Below, piece by piece: positions 1 through 7,514 of a stretch of 36,611 nt of DNA; positions within the stretch are counted from its first letter, which is position 1, and each line of letters opens with the position of its first letter. The stretch is from Armatimonadota bacterium. GTDB lineage: Bacteria; Armatimonadota; Fimbriimonadia; Fimbriimonadales; ATM1. The position numbers and the translations under genes were made by a program. The stretch lies in NCBI GenBank assembly GCA_021324165.1, contig JAJPJR010000019.1, forward strand, positions 1 to 36,611, given 5' to 3'. The notes beneath the pieces are model-generated. The model was not told where the DNA came from. It saw only the letters and a list, made by a program, of their open reading frames with translations, and did no database searches.

Positions 1-1
1 C

Positions 2-439
2 ATCGTGACGGGAGTGGGGTTTTTGGGCGCGGGCTCGATTCTGCGCACAGGCATGGAGGTCAAGGGACTCACGACCGCCGCGAGCATCTGGGCCGTTACG
101 GGAATTGTGATGGCGATCAGCATCGGCGGCGCGTTTTATTGGGTGGCGTTGTTCGGCACCGTTCTGACCCTGGTGACCTTGGCGTTCGTGACGCAGATCG
201 AGCGGGCGTGGTTCCCCCGGCCCCATGGCGATCTGCTGTTGGTTCAGGTCGAGGATCGAAACATGAAGTCAGACGTGATCCGGCGGCTGGAAGCGGGGGG
301 CCTGGAAGTCAAGAGCGTGGCTTCCGAAGAGTACGAGGGCGGCGAAATGCTGAAGATTTCGTGCGAAGGGCCGCGTGAACGGGCGATCGGCCTTGCCCTC
401 GAGGCGCCGTCGGTTCGGTCGGCCAAGTGGTCGGAATAG
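2..439 (+). CDS. MgtC/SapB family membrane protein, C-terminal part (cut by window start)
   Basis: The reading frame is already open at base 2, so the start lies upstream and only about 145 residues are visible. The visible part opens with the MgtC-family glycine-rich motif TGVGFLGAGSIL, followed by two hydrophobic segments (near GIVMAISIGGAF and LTLVTLAFV). A soluble C-terminal domain of about 70 residues has the beta-alpha-beta pattern of the ACT-like tail found in longer MgtC proteins. MgtC proteins are inner-membrane proteins; in pathogens they are linked to low-magnesium survival and to modulation of the F-type ATPase, while many environmental homologues have no assigned role. The gene ends 70 bp before pckA on the same strand. 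Family is confident; substrate or partner is unknown. Confidence 0.85.
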   Translation: MVTGVGFLGAGSILRTGMEVKGLTTAASIWAVTGIVMAISIGGAFYWVALFGTVLTLVTLAFVTQIERAWFPRPHGDLLLVQVEDRNMKSDVIRRLEAGGLEVKSVASEEYEGGEMLKISCEGPRERAIGLALEAPSVRSAKWSE

Positions 440-452
440 GTGGGGCTACGGG

Positions 453-458
453 TAAAAT
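453..458 (+). promoter_or_regulatory. possible -10 box for pckA
   Basis: TAAAAT lies 51 bp before the pckA TTG start, in the only gap between the MgtC-like gene and pckA. There is no convincing -35 hexamer 16-18 bp upstream. pckA also has a normal Shine-Dalgarno sequence (AAGGAG, 496-501), so this would give a short conventional leader. Weak evidence. Confidence 0.3.
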
Positions 459-509
459 TGACGCTCGACCTGCCGGGGCTGGAAGGCCCTGGACGAAGGA
501 GAGACTTTT

Positions 510-2048
510 TTGGCTACCACCTCGATGCCCGAATCCCAGGAGTTCGATTTTTCGCGCGCCGGGGAGGTGGTGGCAAACCCATCGGCGGCATGGCTGATCG
601 AAGAGGCGATTCGAAACGGAGAGGGCCTGCTCGCATCGAACGGCGCTCTGGTAACCCGAACCGGGAAGTTCACCGGACGCACACCGAAAGACAAAGCGAT
701 TGTTGAAGAGCCCGGCTGCAAGGCGAACATCTGGTGGGAGAACAATCCTCCGTTTGATCCAGAAGAGTTTGAGCATCTGAAATCTCGAGTATTGGATTAC
801 GTACGCGGGAAGAAGCTGTACGTGATTGATGCTTTCGGCGGCGCCGATCCGGAATTTCGGATCGGCGTTCGATTTGTGGTCGAGAAGGCGTGGCACGCAC
901 AGTTCGTGAAAACGCTGCTCATCCGCCCCTCTGCCGGCGAGCTGCGGCGGTTTTCGGCTGACTGGACTGTGGTTGACGTTTGCAATTTTCAAGCCGATCC
1001 ATCGCGTGACGGCACGCGTTCGGGTGCGTTCATTTTGCTCAACTTCGATCAGCGGTTGGTGCTGATAGGAGGCACCGAATATGCGGGCGAAATGAAAAAG
1101 TCGGTGTTCACGGTTTTGAACTATCTGCTGCCGCTGAAAGGCGTGATGGCGATGCACTGCTCGGCGAACATCGGGCGCGATGGCGACACGGCGCTGTTTT
1201 TTGGACTCAGCGGGACAGGAAAAACGACGTTGAGCGCCGATCCTGATCGCAGGTTGATCGGAGACGACGAACACGGCTGGAGCGACAAAGGCGTGTTCAA
1301 CTTCGAAGGCGGATGCTACGCGAAATGCATCAGGCTTTCCAAGGAGTCCGAACCGCAGATCTGGAATGCGATCCGTTTTGGATCGGTGCTGGAAAATGTT
1401 GTGCTGCGCGAAGACCGAACGCCCGATTACGACGACGCTTCGATCACCGAGAACACGCGCTGCACTTATCCGGTGGAGTTCATCGAAGGCGCGGTCATTC
1501 CGAGCGTCGGCGGACATCCGAAGAACATCTGCTTCTTGACGGCGGACGCGTTCGGAGTTCTTCCGCCGATCAGCCGGTTGACCGATGAACAAGCGATGGA
1601 TCAGTTTCTGCTTGGATACACCGCGAAGGTGGCGGGCACCGAGTCGGGCGTAACCGAGCCGCAAGTAACCTTCAGCACCTGCTTCGGCGCGCCGTTTATG
1701 CCGCTTAGACCGGCGGTTTATGCCAAGCTGCTCGGCGAACGGATTCGAGCTCACGATGCCAAAGTTTGGCTTGTGAATACCGGATGGACGGGCGGCAGAT
1801 ATGGCGTGGGCAAACGGATGAACCTGGCGTGGACTCGTGCAATGGTGAAAGCCGCTTTGAACGGGGATCTGGATCACGTGGAATACGCCGAACACCCGAT
1901 CTTTGGATTCGCGGTGCCCAAAACCTGCCCCGGAGTTGACGCGCATGTGCTGAACCCAAAAGAGACATGGGCAGACAAAACGGCGTATGACGAACAAGCG
2001 CACGCCCTAAAGAAAATGTTCGACGAAACGATTCAGAAAATGCGCTAA
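510..2048 (+). CDS. pckA: phosphoenolpyruvate carboxykinase (ATP)
   Basis: Converts oxaloacetate and ATP to phosphoenolpyruvate, CO2 and ADP, the entry step of gluconeogenesis in the cytoplasm. The 512-residue length is normal for the ATP-dependent family. The P-loop GLSGTGKTT lies near residues 232-240, followed by the second nucleotide/metal-binding motif IGDDEHGWSD near 250-259. The N-terminal region holds TGRTPKDK, and the substrate loop GGRYGVGKRM is in the C-terminal third. The start is TTG at 510: AAGGAG sits 8 nt upstream, whereas the first in-frame ATG (525) is too far from it. The gene ends tail-to-tail with the rhodanese protein, the stop codons interlocking in 4 bases. Confidence 0.97.
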   Translation: MATTSMPESQEFDFSRAGEVVANPSAAWLIEEAIRNGEGLLASNGALVTRTGKFTGRTPKDKAIVEEPGCKANIWWENNPPFDPEEFEHLKSRVLDYVRGKKLYVIDAFGGADPEFRIGVRFVVEKAWHAQFVKTLLIRPSAGELRRFSADWTVVDVCNFQADPSRDGTRSGAFILLNFDQRLVLIGGTEYAGEMKKSVFTVLNYLLPLKGVMAMHCSANIGRDGDTALFFGLSGTGKTTLSADPDRRLIGDDEHGWSDKGVFNFEGGCYAKCIRLSKESEPQIWNAIRFGSVLENVVLREDRTPDYDDASITENTRCTYPVEFIEGAVIPSVGGHPKNICFLTADAFGVLPPISRLTDEQAMDQFLLGYTAKVAGTESGVTEPQVTFSTCFGAPFMPLRPAVYAKLLGERIRAHDAKVWLVNTGWTGGRYGVGKRMNLAWTRAMVKAALNGDLDHVEYAEHPIFGFAVPKTCPGVDAHVLNPKETWADKTAYDEQAHALKKMFDETIQKMR

Positions 2049-3430
2049 CTGGCGCACAACTGTTTGGCTGGATACCCGCCGATTAAATTGACCAGATCGT
2101 TTATTCCGTGCATATCCAAAATCGAAATGGCGACCAGCGACCTGTAGCCGCTTCCACAATTCACCACCAACGTTTTCCCGCGAGGTACTTCTGCGATCCG
2201 ATTTTCCAAACTCCCGAGCGGAATGTTCACCGCGCCATCGAAATGTGCGGAACCGAATTCGGAAGGGGATCGCACATCGAGCGACGCGGCGCCTTTTTTC
2301 AGCATCTCCTGCGCTTGTTCAAAACTGACTTGGCGTATCGCTTTTGGTTTCATCGCCTCCGCAAGTTCGCTTGAAAGAAACCAGCCGCGGACATCGTCAA
2401 GCCCGACTGAACGGAGATCTTTTACCGCTTCGTTCGCGGAGGCTTCGTCGTTGGCGATCAAGTAGATCGGCTTGTCATAAGGGAGCAGCCATCCTGCCCA
2501 ATTTGGAAACGAGCGCGCAAGCGGGATAGCATAAGTCTTGGAAAGAAAGCCGTTCACGATTTCGGACTCGGGGCGGATGTCAATGACCAGGTTCCCGGCG
2601 TGCAGTATCTCGGCGGCAGCTTCGACCGGCAGAAGTTTTGGTTTGGGCAGATCGCTTACGAAGGGCGGCCCCTGCCGGTTCAACTGCTTCATCCGCTTGA
2701 AATACGCAGGCGGATCGGGCTGCCCTTCCAGCACTTCCGCCACAAACTCGCTTTCTGAGTGGGTTTTGAGCCCCCAGTTCGAAGCGCGTTCGTAGCCGAT
2801 GGAACTCACAGGGAGTGAGCCTAAGTTTTTTCCGCACGCCGATCCGGCGCCGTGGCCCGGCCAGATCAGCAGATGGGGTTCCCATGCCGCGGTGTTGGCT
2901 AAGGATCGAAAAAGCTGTTTGGCGCTTTCGGTCATCGTGCCCTGCATGTTCGCGGCGCGCTCCAAAAGGTCGGGCCTTCCCACATCGCCAACGAAAATGA
3001 AATCGCCGGTCAGCACGCCCAGCGGTTCGGGAGATGAAGCGAGGTCGTGAATCATGAAGCTGATGTGTTCGGGCGTGTGGCCAGGAGTGTGCACAACACG
3101 GATGCGAACGCTGCCGATTTCGATCAGATCGCCGTCTCGAACGAGTTTTACGTTCGGTTCGTTAGCGTATGCATACTTCCAATCGGGCCCGCCCTCGTCA
3201 CTAAGATATAACGCCGCGCCTGCACGCGCAGCAAGTTCGCGCGCTCCAGAAACGAAGTCGGCGTGAATGTGGGTTTCAGTCACGGCAGCGATCGCGACGT
3301 TTTGTTCTTTTGCGGCATTCAGATACAGTTCAACATCGCGCCCTGGATCAACGATGATCGCCTGCCCGCCGGACGCGATCATGTAGCTTGCCTGCGCAAG
3401 TTTCTCATCATAAAATCTTTGAAAGTGCAT
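2045..3430 (-). CDS. MBL-fold hydrolase with two rhodanese domains (persulfide dioxygenase-like)
   Basis: Domain order in 461 residues: metallo-beta-lactamase fold at about 1-240, rhodanese-like domain 1 at about 262-353, rhodanese-like domain 2 at about 366-458. Metal ligands of the ETHE1/persulfide-dioxygenase type are visible: H54-x-H56-x-D58, H118 region (HTPGH), D149 (GDVGRPD) and H193 (PGHG). The last residue of the HxHxDH motif is F59. Rhodanese 2 has the active loop CGSGYR with Cys425; rhodanese 1 has no cysteine there and is probably structural. Such fusions oxidise or transfer persulfide sulfur in the cytoplasm. The ATG at 3430 is chosen because the family begins there; the frame stays open upstream but crosses the divergent exporter gene. 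Confidence 0.9.
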   Translation of the reverse strand: MHFQRFYDEKLAQASYMIASGGQAIIVDPGRDVELYLNAAKEQNVAIAAVTETHIHADFVSGARELAARAGAALYLSDEGGPDWKYAYANEPNVKLVRDGDLIEIGSVRIRVVHTPGHTPEHISFMIHDLASSPEPLGVLTGDFIFVGDVGRPDLLERAANMQGTMTESAKQLFRSLANTAAWEPHLLIWPGHGAGSACGKNLGSLPVSSIGYERASNWGLKTHSESEFVAEVLEGQPDPPAYFKRMKQLNRQGPPFVSDLPKPKLLPVEAAAEILHAGNLVIDIRPESEIVNGFLSKTYAIPLARSFPNWAGWLLPYDKPIYLIANDEASANEAVKDLRSVGLDDVRGWFLSSELAEAMKPKAIRQVSFEQAQEMLKKGAASLDVRSPSEFGSAHFDGAVNIPLGSLENRIAEVPRGKTLVVNCGSGYRSLVAISILDMHGINDLVNLIGGYPAKQLCAS

Positions 3431-3482
3431 GATTGCCGCCCGTTTACAATTTACCGCGTTCGGGTAAGGTTTTGAGCGGCTG

Positions 3483-4256
3483 ATGCCGAACGACTGGCTC
3501 CCCGGCATAGAAATCGGGCTGATCGCTTTTGCCGCTGGGACGTTCGGCGCGATGGTCGGATTGGGCGGAGGACTGCTGCTCATCCCGTCGCTCATCACGA
3601 TTTTTTCGATTGACGAATACTCGGCGCGGTTCGCTGGGCTTGCCGCTGTTTGCGCAACAAGCCTTTCGGGAAGCTTGGTTTACATTAGGCAGGGCGTGAC
3701 CGATATGAGCGCCGCGGGGTTGCTTCAGCTGCCGGCAACGATCGGCGCCGTGATCGGAGCGCGCATCGGCGAAAACGCGCATCCGAACGTCATGCGCGTG
3801 GTGTTTTCGATCGTGCTGATTTACACGGCGTGGAGGCTGATCGCAAACAGTCCAACTGCGAGCGCTGCGGAACCTGCCAAGTCGAGAATGATGTTTGCTT
3901 GGTCGGCATGCTGTTTGGGCGGAATGCTCAGCGCGTTTTTGGGAGTTGGCGGGGGCGTTGTGTTCGCTCCGGTTTTGACTTTGGTGATGAATCTGCCCGC
4001 GCGCGCAGCGGCCGCCACCAGCACGTATCTGATATCGTTGACTGCTGCGGGGTCGGCGCTTCTGTTTTATCGTCATCTGCGCGCCGAAGCGATTCCTTCG
4101 GTTGTGATGCCTGCGGTGATCGGCATTCTTCTTGGCGCACAATTGGGTGCGGTGCTGAGCGGAAAAGTAGACGCCAAAGTGTTGAAAAGAGTGCTTTCGG
4201 TTGGAGTTATTTTGGCAGCGGCGTCACTGATTTGGAAGGCGGCTTCGCATGGTTAG
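3483..4256 (+). CDS. TauE/SafE family sulfite/sulfonate-type exporter
   Basis: A 257-residue polytopic membrane protein of the TauE/SafE (DUF81) family. It has the family's internal pseudo-repeat: a glycine-rich loop GLGGGLL after the first helix and a second copy GVGGGVVFAP near residue 155. About eight hydrophobic segments are visible. Members move small sulfur-containing or organic anions across the inner membrane. The gene is divergent (52 bp apart) from the persulfide dioxygenase-like protein, whose expected product is sulfite, so sulfite export is a reasonable inference. Substrate is not shown by the sequence. Its last 8 bases overlap the start of the next small membrane protein. Confidence 0.88.
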   Translation: MPNDWLPGIEIGLIAFAAGTFGAMVGLGGGLLLIPSLITIFSIDEYSARFAGLAAVCATSLSGSLVYIRQGVTDMSAAGLLQLPATIGAVIGARIGENAHPNVMRVVFSIVLIYTAWRLIANSPTASAAEPAKSRMMFAWSACCLGGMLSAFLGVGGGVVFAPVLTLVMNLPARAAAATSTYLISLTAAGSALLFYRHLRAEAIPSVVMPAVIGILLGAQLGAVLSGKVDAKVLKRVLSVGVILAAASLIWKAASHG

Positions 4257-4485
4257 CAGATTGACATATTGGACGATTCTGATTGGTTTGTCGCTGTTTT
4301 TGTGCTGCGTCATCGTGCCGGGTTTCCGCGGTGCGGCGATTCATGCGCTCATCGTGCTGCCGCTGGTGGTGGGCGTGATGAACGGAATCGAGTTGATCAT
4401 TGCGAAGCGCTCGGTTTCGGGGGTGCTTCTGCTCGCTTCGGTTGCGGTTTTGATCGGTTCTGTTTTGCTCAGGAGCCGAAATTGA
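4249..4485 (+). CDS. small three-helix membrane protein, unknown function
   Basis: Encodes 78 residues with three hydrophobic segments (about 7-25, 29-51 and 56-76) and few charged residues outside the loops. I recognise no family. It overlaps the exporter gene by 8 bp and the ispE TTG start by 3 bp (TTGA), so it is translated within a coupled exporter/ispE transcript. The tight packing supports a real gene despite its size. It could be a helper of the exporter or simply a linker gene in the operon. Confidence 0.7.
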   Translation: MVSRLTYWTILIGLSLFLCCVIVPGFRGAAIHALIVLPLVVGVMNGIELIIAKRSVSGVLLLASVAVLIGSVLLRSRN

Positions 4486-5279
4486 AAGTGAGGGCGTTCG
4501 CCAAAATCAACACGCATCTGCACGTGGGCAGACTGCGCGAAAACGGCCTGCACGAGATTTCATCGCGCATTCGAATGATCTCGCTTTGCGATGAGATTGC
4601 GTTGACTCCCGCCGATGAACTCAGCGTTGAGTGCTCGGTTGGCGAATTGAGCGGAGAGAACAACTTGGCATGGAAAGCGATGCGGCTTCTTTCCGAAGCG
4701 ATTCCGCTGCCAAATTATCGCATTTTCATTGAAAAGCGGATTCCGATGCAAGCAGGGCTGGGCGGCGGAAGTTCGGATTCTGCCGCCGTTTTGCTTGCGG
4801 CGGTGCGCGCTTCCAAAATCGAACTGCCGGGTTCGCTGCTCGATGACATCGCGCTGGCGTGCGGCACCGACGCGCTGTTTTTCGTTCGAAAACTTGCGTG
4901 CGCAGATGTGGCGGGAACGGGCGATCTGATTACTCCCTGCGGACAGGATGCACCGATGTGGATCGTTTTGGCAAAACCCGAAGTCGGTTCTCCGACAAAG
5001 GATGCTTACAAAAGGTTGGACGCGGCGGCCGAGCGCGGCGCATTTGCCAACGAGTTCGATGCGGTGGCGTGCGGCGAATCGCTGGCGCTGAAGAACCGTC
5101 TGTTGGAAGAAGGCGCCAAAGAAGCGATGCTTTGCGGAAGCGGCTCTGCTGTTTTCGGCGTTTTTGAATCACAGAGCGATTCGGAACGCGTTGCGACGGC
5201 TCTTTCACAAGAGCGCATTTGGAGCAAGGCTGAACGCACGCTGACACAAAAAGAGGTGGATGAGGAATGGACGTTGTAG
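4482..5279 (+). CDS. ispE: 4-diphosphocytidyl-2-C-methyl-D-erythritol kinase
   Basis: Phosphorylates CDP-methylerythritol in the non-mevalonate (MEP) isoprenoid pathway. The 265 residues show the GHMP-kinase signatures: AKINTHLHV at 7-15 with catalytic-type Lys8, the ATP loop QAGLGGGSSDSAA at about 90-102, an acid at Asp130 in GTDALFF, and the C-terminal glycine motif LCGSGSAVFG. The start is TTG at 4482: AGGAG at 4471-4475 lies 6 nt upstream, while the GTG at 4488 would be 12 nt away. The longer upstream frame runs through the small membrane protein and is not used. It overlaps the next gene by 13 bp. Confidence 0.95.
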   Translation: MKVRAFAKINTHLHVGRLRENGLHEISSRIRMISLCDEIALTPADELSVECSVGELSGENNLAWKAMRLLSEAIPLPNYRIFIEKRIPMQAGLGGGSSDSAAVLLAAVRASKIELPGSLLDDIALACGTDALFFVRKLACADVAGTGDLITPCGQDAPMWIVLAKPEVGSPTKDAYKRLDAAAERGAFANEFDAVACGESLALKNRLLEEGAKEAMLCGSGSAVFGVFESQSDSERVATALSQERIWSKAERTLTQKEVDEEWTL

Positions 5280-6013
5280 TGCTTGCAGGGGGCAGATGTC
5301 CCGACGACCTGCGGCTTGCATCCGGATGCGAATTCCGCGCCGATCTGCCTTTCGGCGAGGGCAGGCTGGTGGATGTGGTGATTCGTGCGGCGCAACAGTA
5401 TTTTGGAAGCGATGCGAGAGTTCTTCTTGTGGGTTCGCGCGCCGACAACGCGATTTCGCTGCCTGCCGGAACCACGTTTCTTGAAAGCCTATATTTGGGA
5501 ATCGAGCAGTGCTCAGGCCCGAACGCGATGATCGCAACCGCCGACCTGCCGTTCGTTGATTCTTCCACCATCGCCGAGTTCTTGCCGAAGTGCGATCTGA
5601 ACGCTGCGATCAACTGGCCGATTGTGGATGTTCGATTGTGTCAAACCGCCTTTCCCGGAATGAAGCGCACAACGCTGAAACTTCGCGAGGGCCGGTTCAC
5701 TGGCGGCAACATGGCGCTGATTCATTTGGAGCGGTTTCAGCGGCTGTTTTCCGAAATCGAGCGCGCGTATCGGAATCGGAAAAGCCCGTTCAGGCTGGCG
5801 GGACAGATCGGCCCGATGGTGATGTTGCGTGTGCTGCTGGGTCAGATGCTTCCGTTCACGCTTTCGGTTGCGGGCTTGGAGAAAAGTTTGGAGCGTGCGT
5901 TCGGCGAACCCGTGAAAGCGGTGATCTGCGATCATCCAGAAATTGCGACCGATGTTGACAATCTCGATCAGTATCGGTGCGCGCTGGAGATGCTTGCGAA
6001 AAGGAACGGCTAA
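5267..6013 (+). CDS. MobA-like nucleotidyltransferase-fold protein
   Basis: A 248-residue protein beginning VVVLAGGRCPDD. It follows the Rossmann-like start of NTP transferases (LAGG) but lacks the usual LAGGxSxRMGxDK signature. The second family motif, ATADLPFVD, is present near residue 89 and matches the TaDmPfv pattern that carries the metal-binding Asp in MobA/IspD-like enzymes. A transferase acting on a nucleotide-linked substrate is likely but the substrate is unknown. It overlaps ispE by 13 bp and is probably translationally coupled. It ends tail-to-tail with the zinc-ribbon gene, stops sharing 4 bases. Confidence 0.75.
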   Translation: MDVVVLAGGRCPDDLRLASGCEFRADLPFGEGRLVDVVIRAAQQYFGSDARVLLVGSRADNAISLPAGTTFLESLYLGIEQCSGPNAMIATADLPFVDSSTIAEFLPKCDLNAAINWPIVDVRLCQTAFPGMKRTTLKLREGRFTGGNMALIHLERFQRLFSEIERAYRNRKSPFRLAGQIGPMVMLRVLLGQMLPFTLSVAGLEKSLERAFGEPVKAVICDHPEIATDVDNLDQYRCALEMLAKRNG

Positions 6014-6243
6014 TCTGCGTCTTCGTCTATCGGCTCTTCTTCCTCGTCCAGATCTTCTCCATCCGCAGGGTCGGCGGCCAGAAGGTCGTCGTCCAGATCC
6101 TCTTCATCTTTGGCATAACTGCTGGCGACAACCGGAGCGACGACCACCGCGCCGGGGCATTTGTTGCAGCGAAACGCCACATTGACTTTGTCGAGCCATT
6201 TGGGAAGTTTTTCGATGCGGGTCCCGCAACTGCATGTGGGCAT
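6010..6243 (-). CDS. small zinc-ribbon protein with acidic tail
   Basis: Encodes 77 residues. The N-terminal half has four cysteines in two CxC/CxxC pairs (C4-x-C6 and C26-x2-C29), typical of a zinc ribbon. The C-terminal 35 residues are almost all Asp and Glu, so the tail is strongly negative and probably unstructured. No specific family recognised. It follows the 81-aa membrane protein by 2 bp and is probably co-transcribed with it from the TATAAT promoter at 6501-6506. Confidence 0.72.
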   Translation of the reverse strand: MPTCSCGTRIEKLPKWLDKVNVAFRCNKCPGAVVVAPVVASSYAKDEEDLDDDLLAADPADGEDLDEEEEPIDEDAD

Positions 6244-6245
6244 CG

Positions 6246-6491
6246 TTATGAATCTCCTTGGTTTCGTTGTTCGCGTTCGTGCACTTTATGGCTTAGGAAT
6301 CCGTTGCACACAAAAACCGCTGCGGCCAAAAGATACAGCCACGGCAGCGAACTTGTGGTGGGATATTGGCCGGGGTCGGCAATCGAGTTGGGCCCTTTCA
6401 CCAGCCCGATGATGCCGATGATGGCGAGAATAAACCCGAAAATGAAATAGGTGTTTCGCCACCATGGGCCGGGCTTTTTTTCATCAGCCAT
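6246..6491 (-). CDS. small two-helix membrane protein, unknown function
   Basis: Encodes 81 residues with hydrophobic segments at about 14-31 and 49-70, a proline/lysine-rich N-terminus and a charged C-terminal tail rich in Arg, Glu and Gln. No family recognised. The ATG lies only 9 nt downstream of a perfect TATAAT, so the message would start at or next to the start codon. This supports the gene being real and leaderless. Two bases separate its stop from the zinc-ribbon gene. Confidence 0.7.
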   Translation of the reverse strand: MADEKKPGPWWRNTYFIFGFILAIIGIIGLVKGPNSIADPGQYPTTSSLPWLYLLAAAVFVCNGFLSHKVHEREQRNQGDS

Positions 6492-6500
6492 AGGCGCGTG

Positions 6501-6529
6501 ATTATACCGAAATCACACCCGCAGGTCGA
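6501..6529 (-). promoter_or_regulatory. sigma70-type promoter of the 81-aa gene, leaderless spacing
   Basis: Read on the minus strand, a TCGACC hexamer (6529-6524, four of six matches to TTGACA) is followed after 17 bp by a perfect TATAAT (6506-6501). The ATG of the 81-aa gene begins 9 nt later. The promoter lies across the 3' end of the 59-aa reading frame. Confidence 0.6.
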
Positions 6530-6692
6530 GGTTTTGGCCGAGCGGCGAAGGCTGGTCGGCTTGTTCCGATTCCTGCGGCGGCTGCTCGGCGGCGATGAGT
6601 TCCAGCAGCCGTTTTCGAGCCGTGTTGGGCATCGGGCCGGACGGCTTGACGGGGCTCGTCGGGCTTGGGCGCTTCGAATCGTCAATCCGCAT
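6513..6692 (-). CDS. possible 59-residue small protein
   Basis: An ATG at 6692 opens a 59-residue frame ending at TGA 6513, filling most of the gap between ccmD and the 81-aa gene. The protein is rich in Pro, Ser, Arg and Gln, with a short central amphipathic stretch (ARKRLLELIAAEQ). I recognise no family. There is no clear ribosome binding site, and its end overlaps the next promoter. Same-strand position 17 bp after ccmD makes it plausible as the last gene of the ccm operon, but it could be chance. Confidence 0.4.
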   Translation of the reverse strand: MRIDDSKRPSPTSPVKPSGPMPNTARKRLLELIAAEQPPQESEQADQPSPLGQNLDLRV

Positions 6693-6709
6693 GATCGCTG
6701 CTTAGGATT

Positions 6710-6853
6710 TTAGGCGTTCGGCGGGTTTTCGTGAGGGGTTGACCGCTTTTCGAGTTTACGAATCCGCTTCAGAACGGTCAGAGCGTAGCCGTATAGGGCG
6801 CACCACACCAGAATTGGACACAGCAGGATGAGAATCAGATACTCGGTTTGCAA
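6710..6853 (-). CDS. ccmD: heme exporter protein CcmD
   Basis: Encodes 47 residues: one membrane helix (about 4-22) and a basic tail with a KRIRKLEKR stretch, the usual CcmD layout. CcmD is the small inner-membrane subunit that helps release heme-loaded CcmE from the CcmABC complex during cytochrome c maturation. The start is TTG at 6853, with AGGAG 6 nt upstream. It begins inside ccmC in a different frame and shares 98 bp with it, an unusually long overlap. Position directly after ccmC supports the call. Confidence 0.75.
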   Translation of the reverse strand: MQTEYLILILLCPILVWCALYGYALTVLKRIRKLEKRSTPHENPPNA

Positions 6854-7514
6854 TGGGGTCTCCTGTTTGTTGTTCAAGGTCAAGCTGCCGGGTTCGCAGT
6901 TCATACGCCCAGCACGCAACCAGCAGAACGACGAACGCCGTTGAATAAAGATAAATTCTGTATGTGGCGTCCAACTGGTTTCCGATAACGACGTTGTTGG
7001 CCTGGGCGTGCTGCGAAAACTTGGAAAGAGCAACGAGCCGCGGCATGATCCAGATGAGAAACGGCACGGTGACGAAAGCGAAAATCGCATACGCCGCGCC
7101 GATGACGGCCCGCCTTTGCGGATCGGTGAACGAAGACCGCAGCGCGAAATATGCCGCATAAACCATTAGCTGCAAAAAGATGTCGAGCTGACGCGGATCC
7201 CAATCCCAAAACCTTCCCCACTGAATGTAAGCGAACATGGACCCGGTGACGGTGGCCAACGCGCACAGCAAAGTGCCGATTTCGACAGCGGCTGATGATT
7301 TGTGATCGGATTCCGGCGATCGTTTGACAAGGTGCACTCCGCCTTGAATCGCAGCCCACAAATAAAACAGACTGCACAGCATGGCGGGCGGCACATGGAA
7401 GAACAGAATGCGTGCGGTTTCGGGCGCCGTTGACCACCCGCGCGCGTTCGGCGCGAACGCATAAGCGGCGGTCGCGGCGATAGAAAGAACAACCAACAGC
7501 CAACGATAAATCAT
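6756..7514 (-). CDS. ccmC: heme-handling protein CcmC (CcsA-like fold)
   Basis: A 252-residue polytopic inner-membrane protein. The tryptophan-rich WWD motif WGRFWDWDPRQ, which presents heme at the outer membrane face, is intact, and histidines flank it in FFHVPP and QHAQ. CcmC loads heme onto CcmE in system I cytochrome c maturation. The last 40 or so residues after the final helix (from about RTRQLDLEQ) are polar and lie over the ccmD frame. The start at 7514 overlaps the ccmB stop by 4 bp (ATGA); the longer upstream frame is the ccmB shadow. Confidence 0.9.
   Translation of the reverse strand: MIYRWLLVVLSIAATAAYAFAPNARGWSTAPETARILFFHVPPAMLCSLFYLWAAIQGGVHLVKRSPESDHKSSAAVEIGTLLCALATVTGSMFAYIQWGRFWDWDPRQLDIFLQLMVYAAYFALRSSFTDPQRRAVIGAAYAIFAFVTVPFLIWIMPRLVALSKFSQHAQANNVVIGNQLDATYRIYLYSTAFVVLLVACWAYELRTRQLDLEQQTGDPIANRVSDSHPAVSNSGVVRPIRLRSDRSEADS

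Noticed and set aside
309-2003. 564-residue open frame on the minus strand over pckA
   Set aside because: It mirrors the codon phase of the well-supported pckA, has Arg/His-rich low-information sequence and no recognisable domain. A shadow frame.
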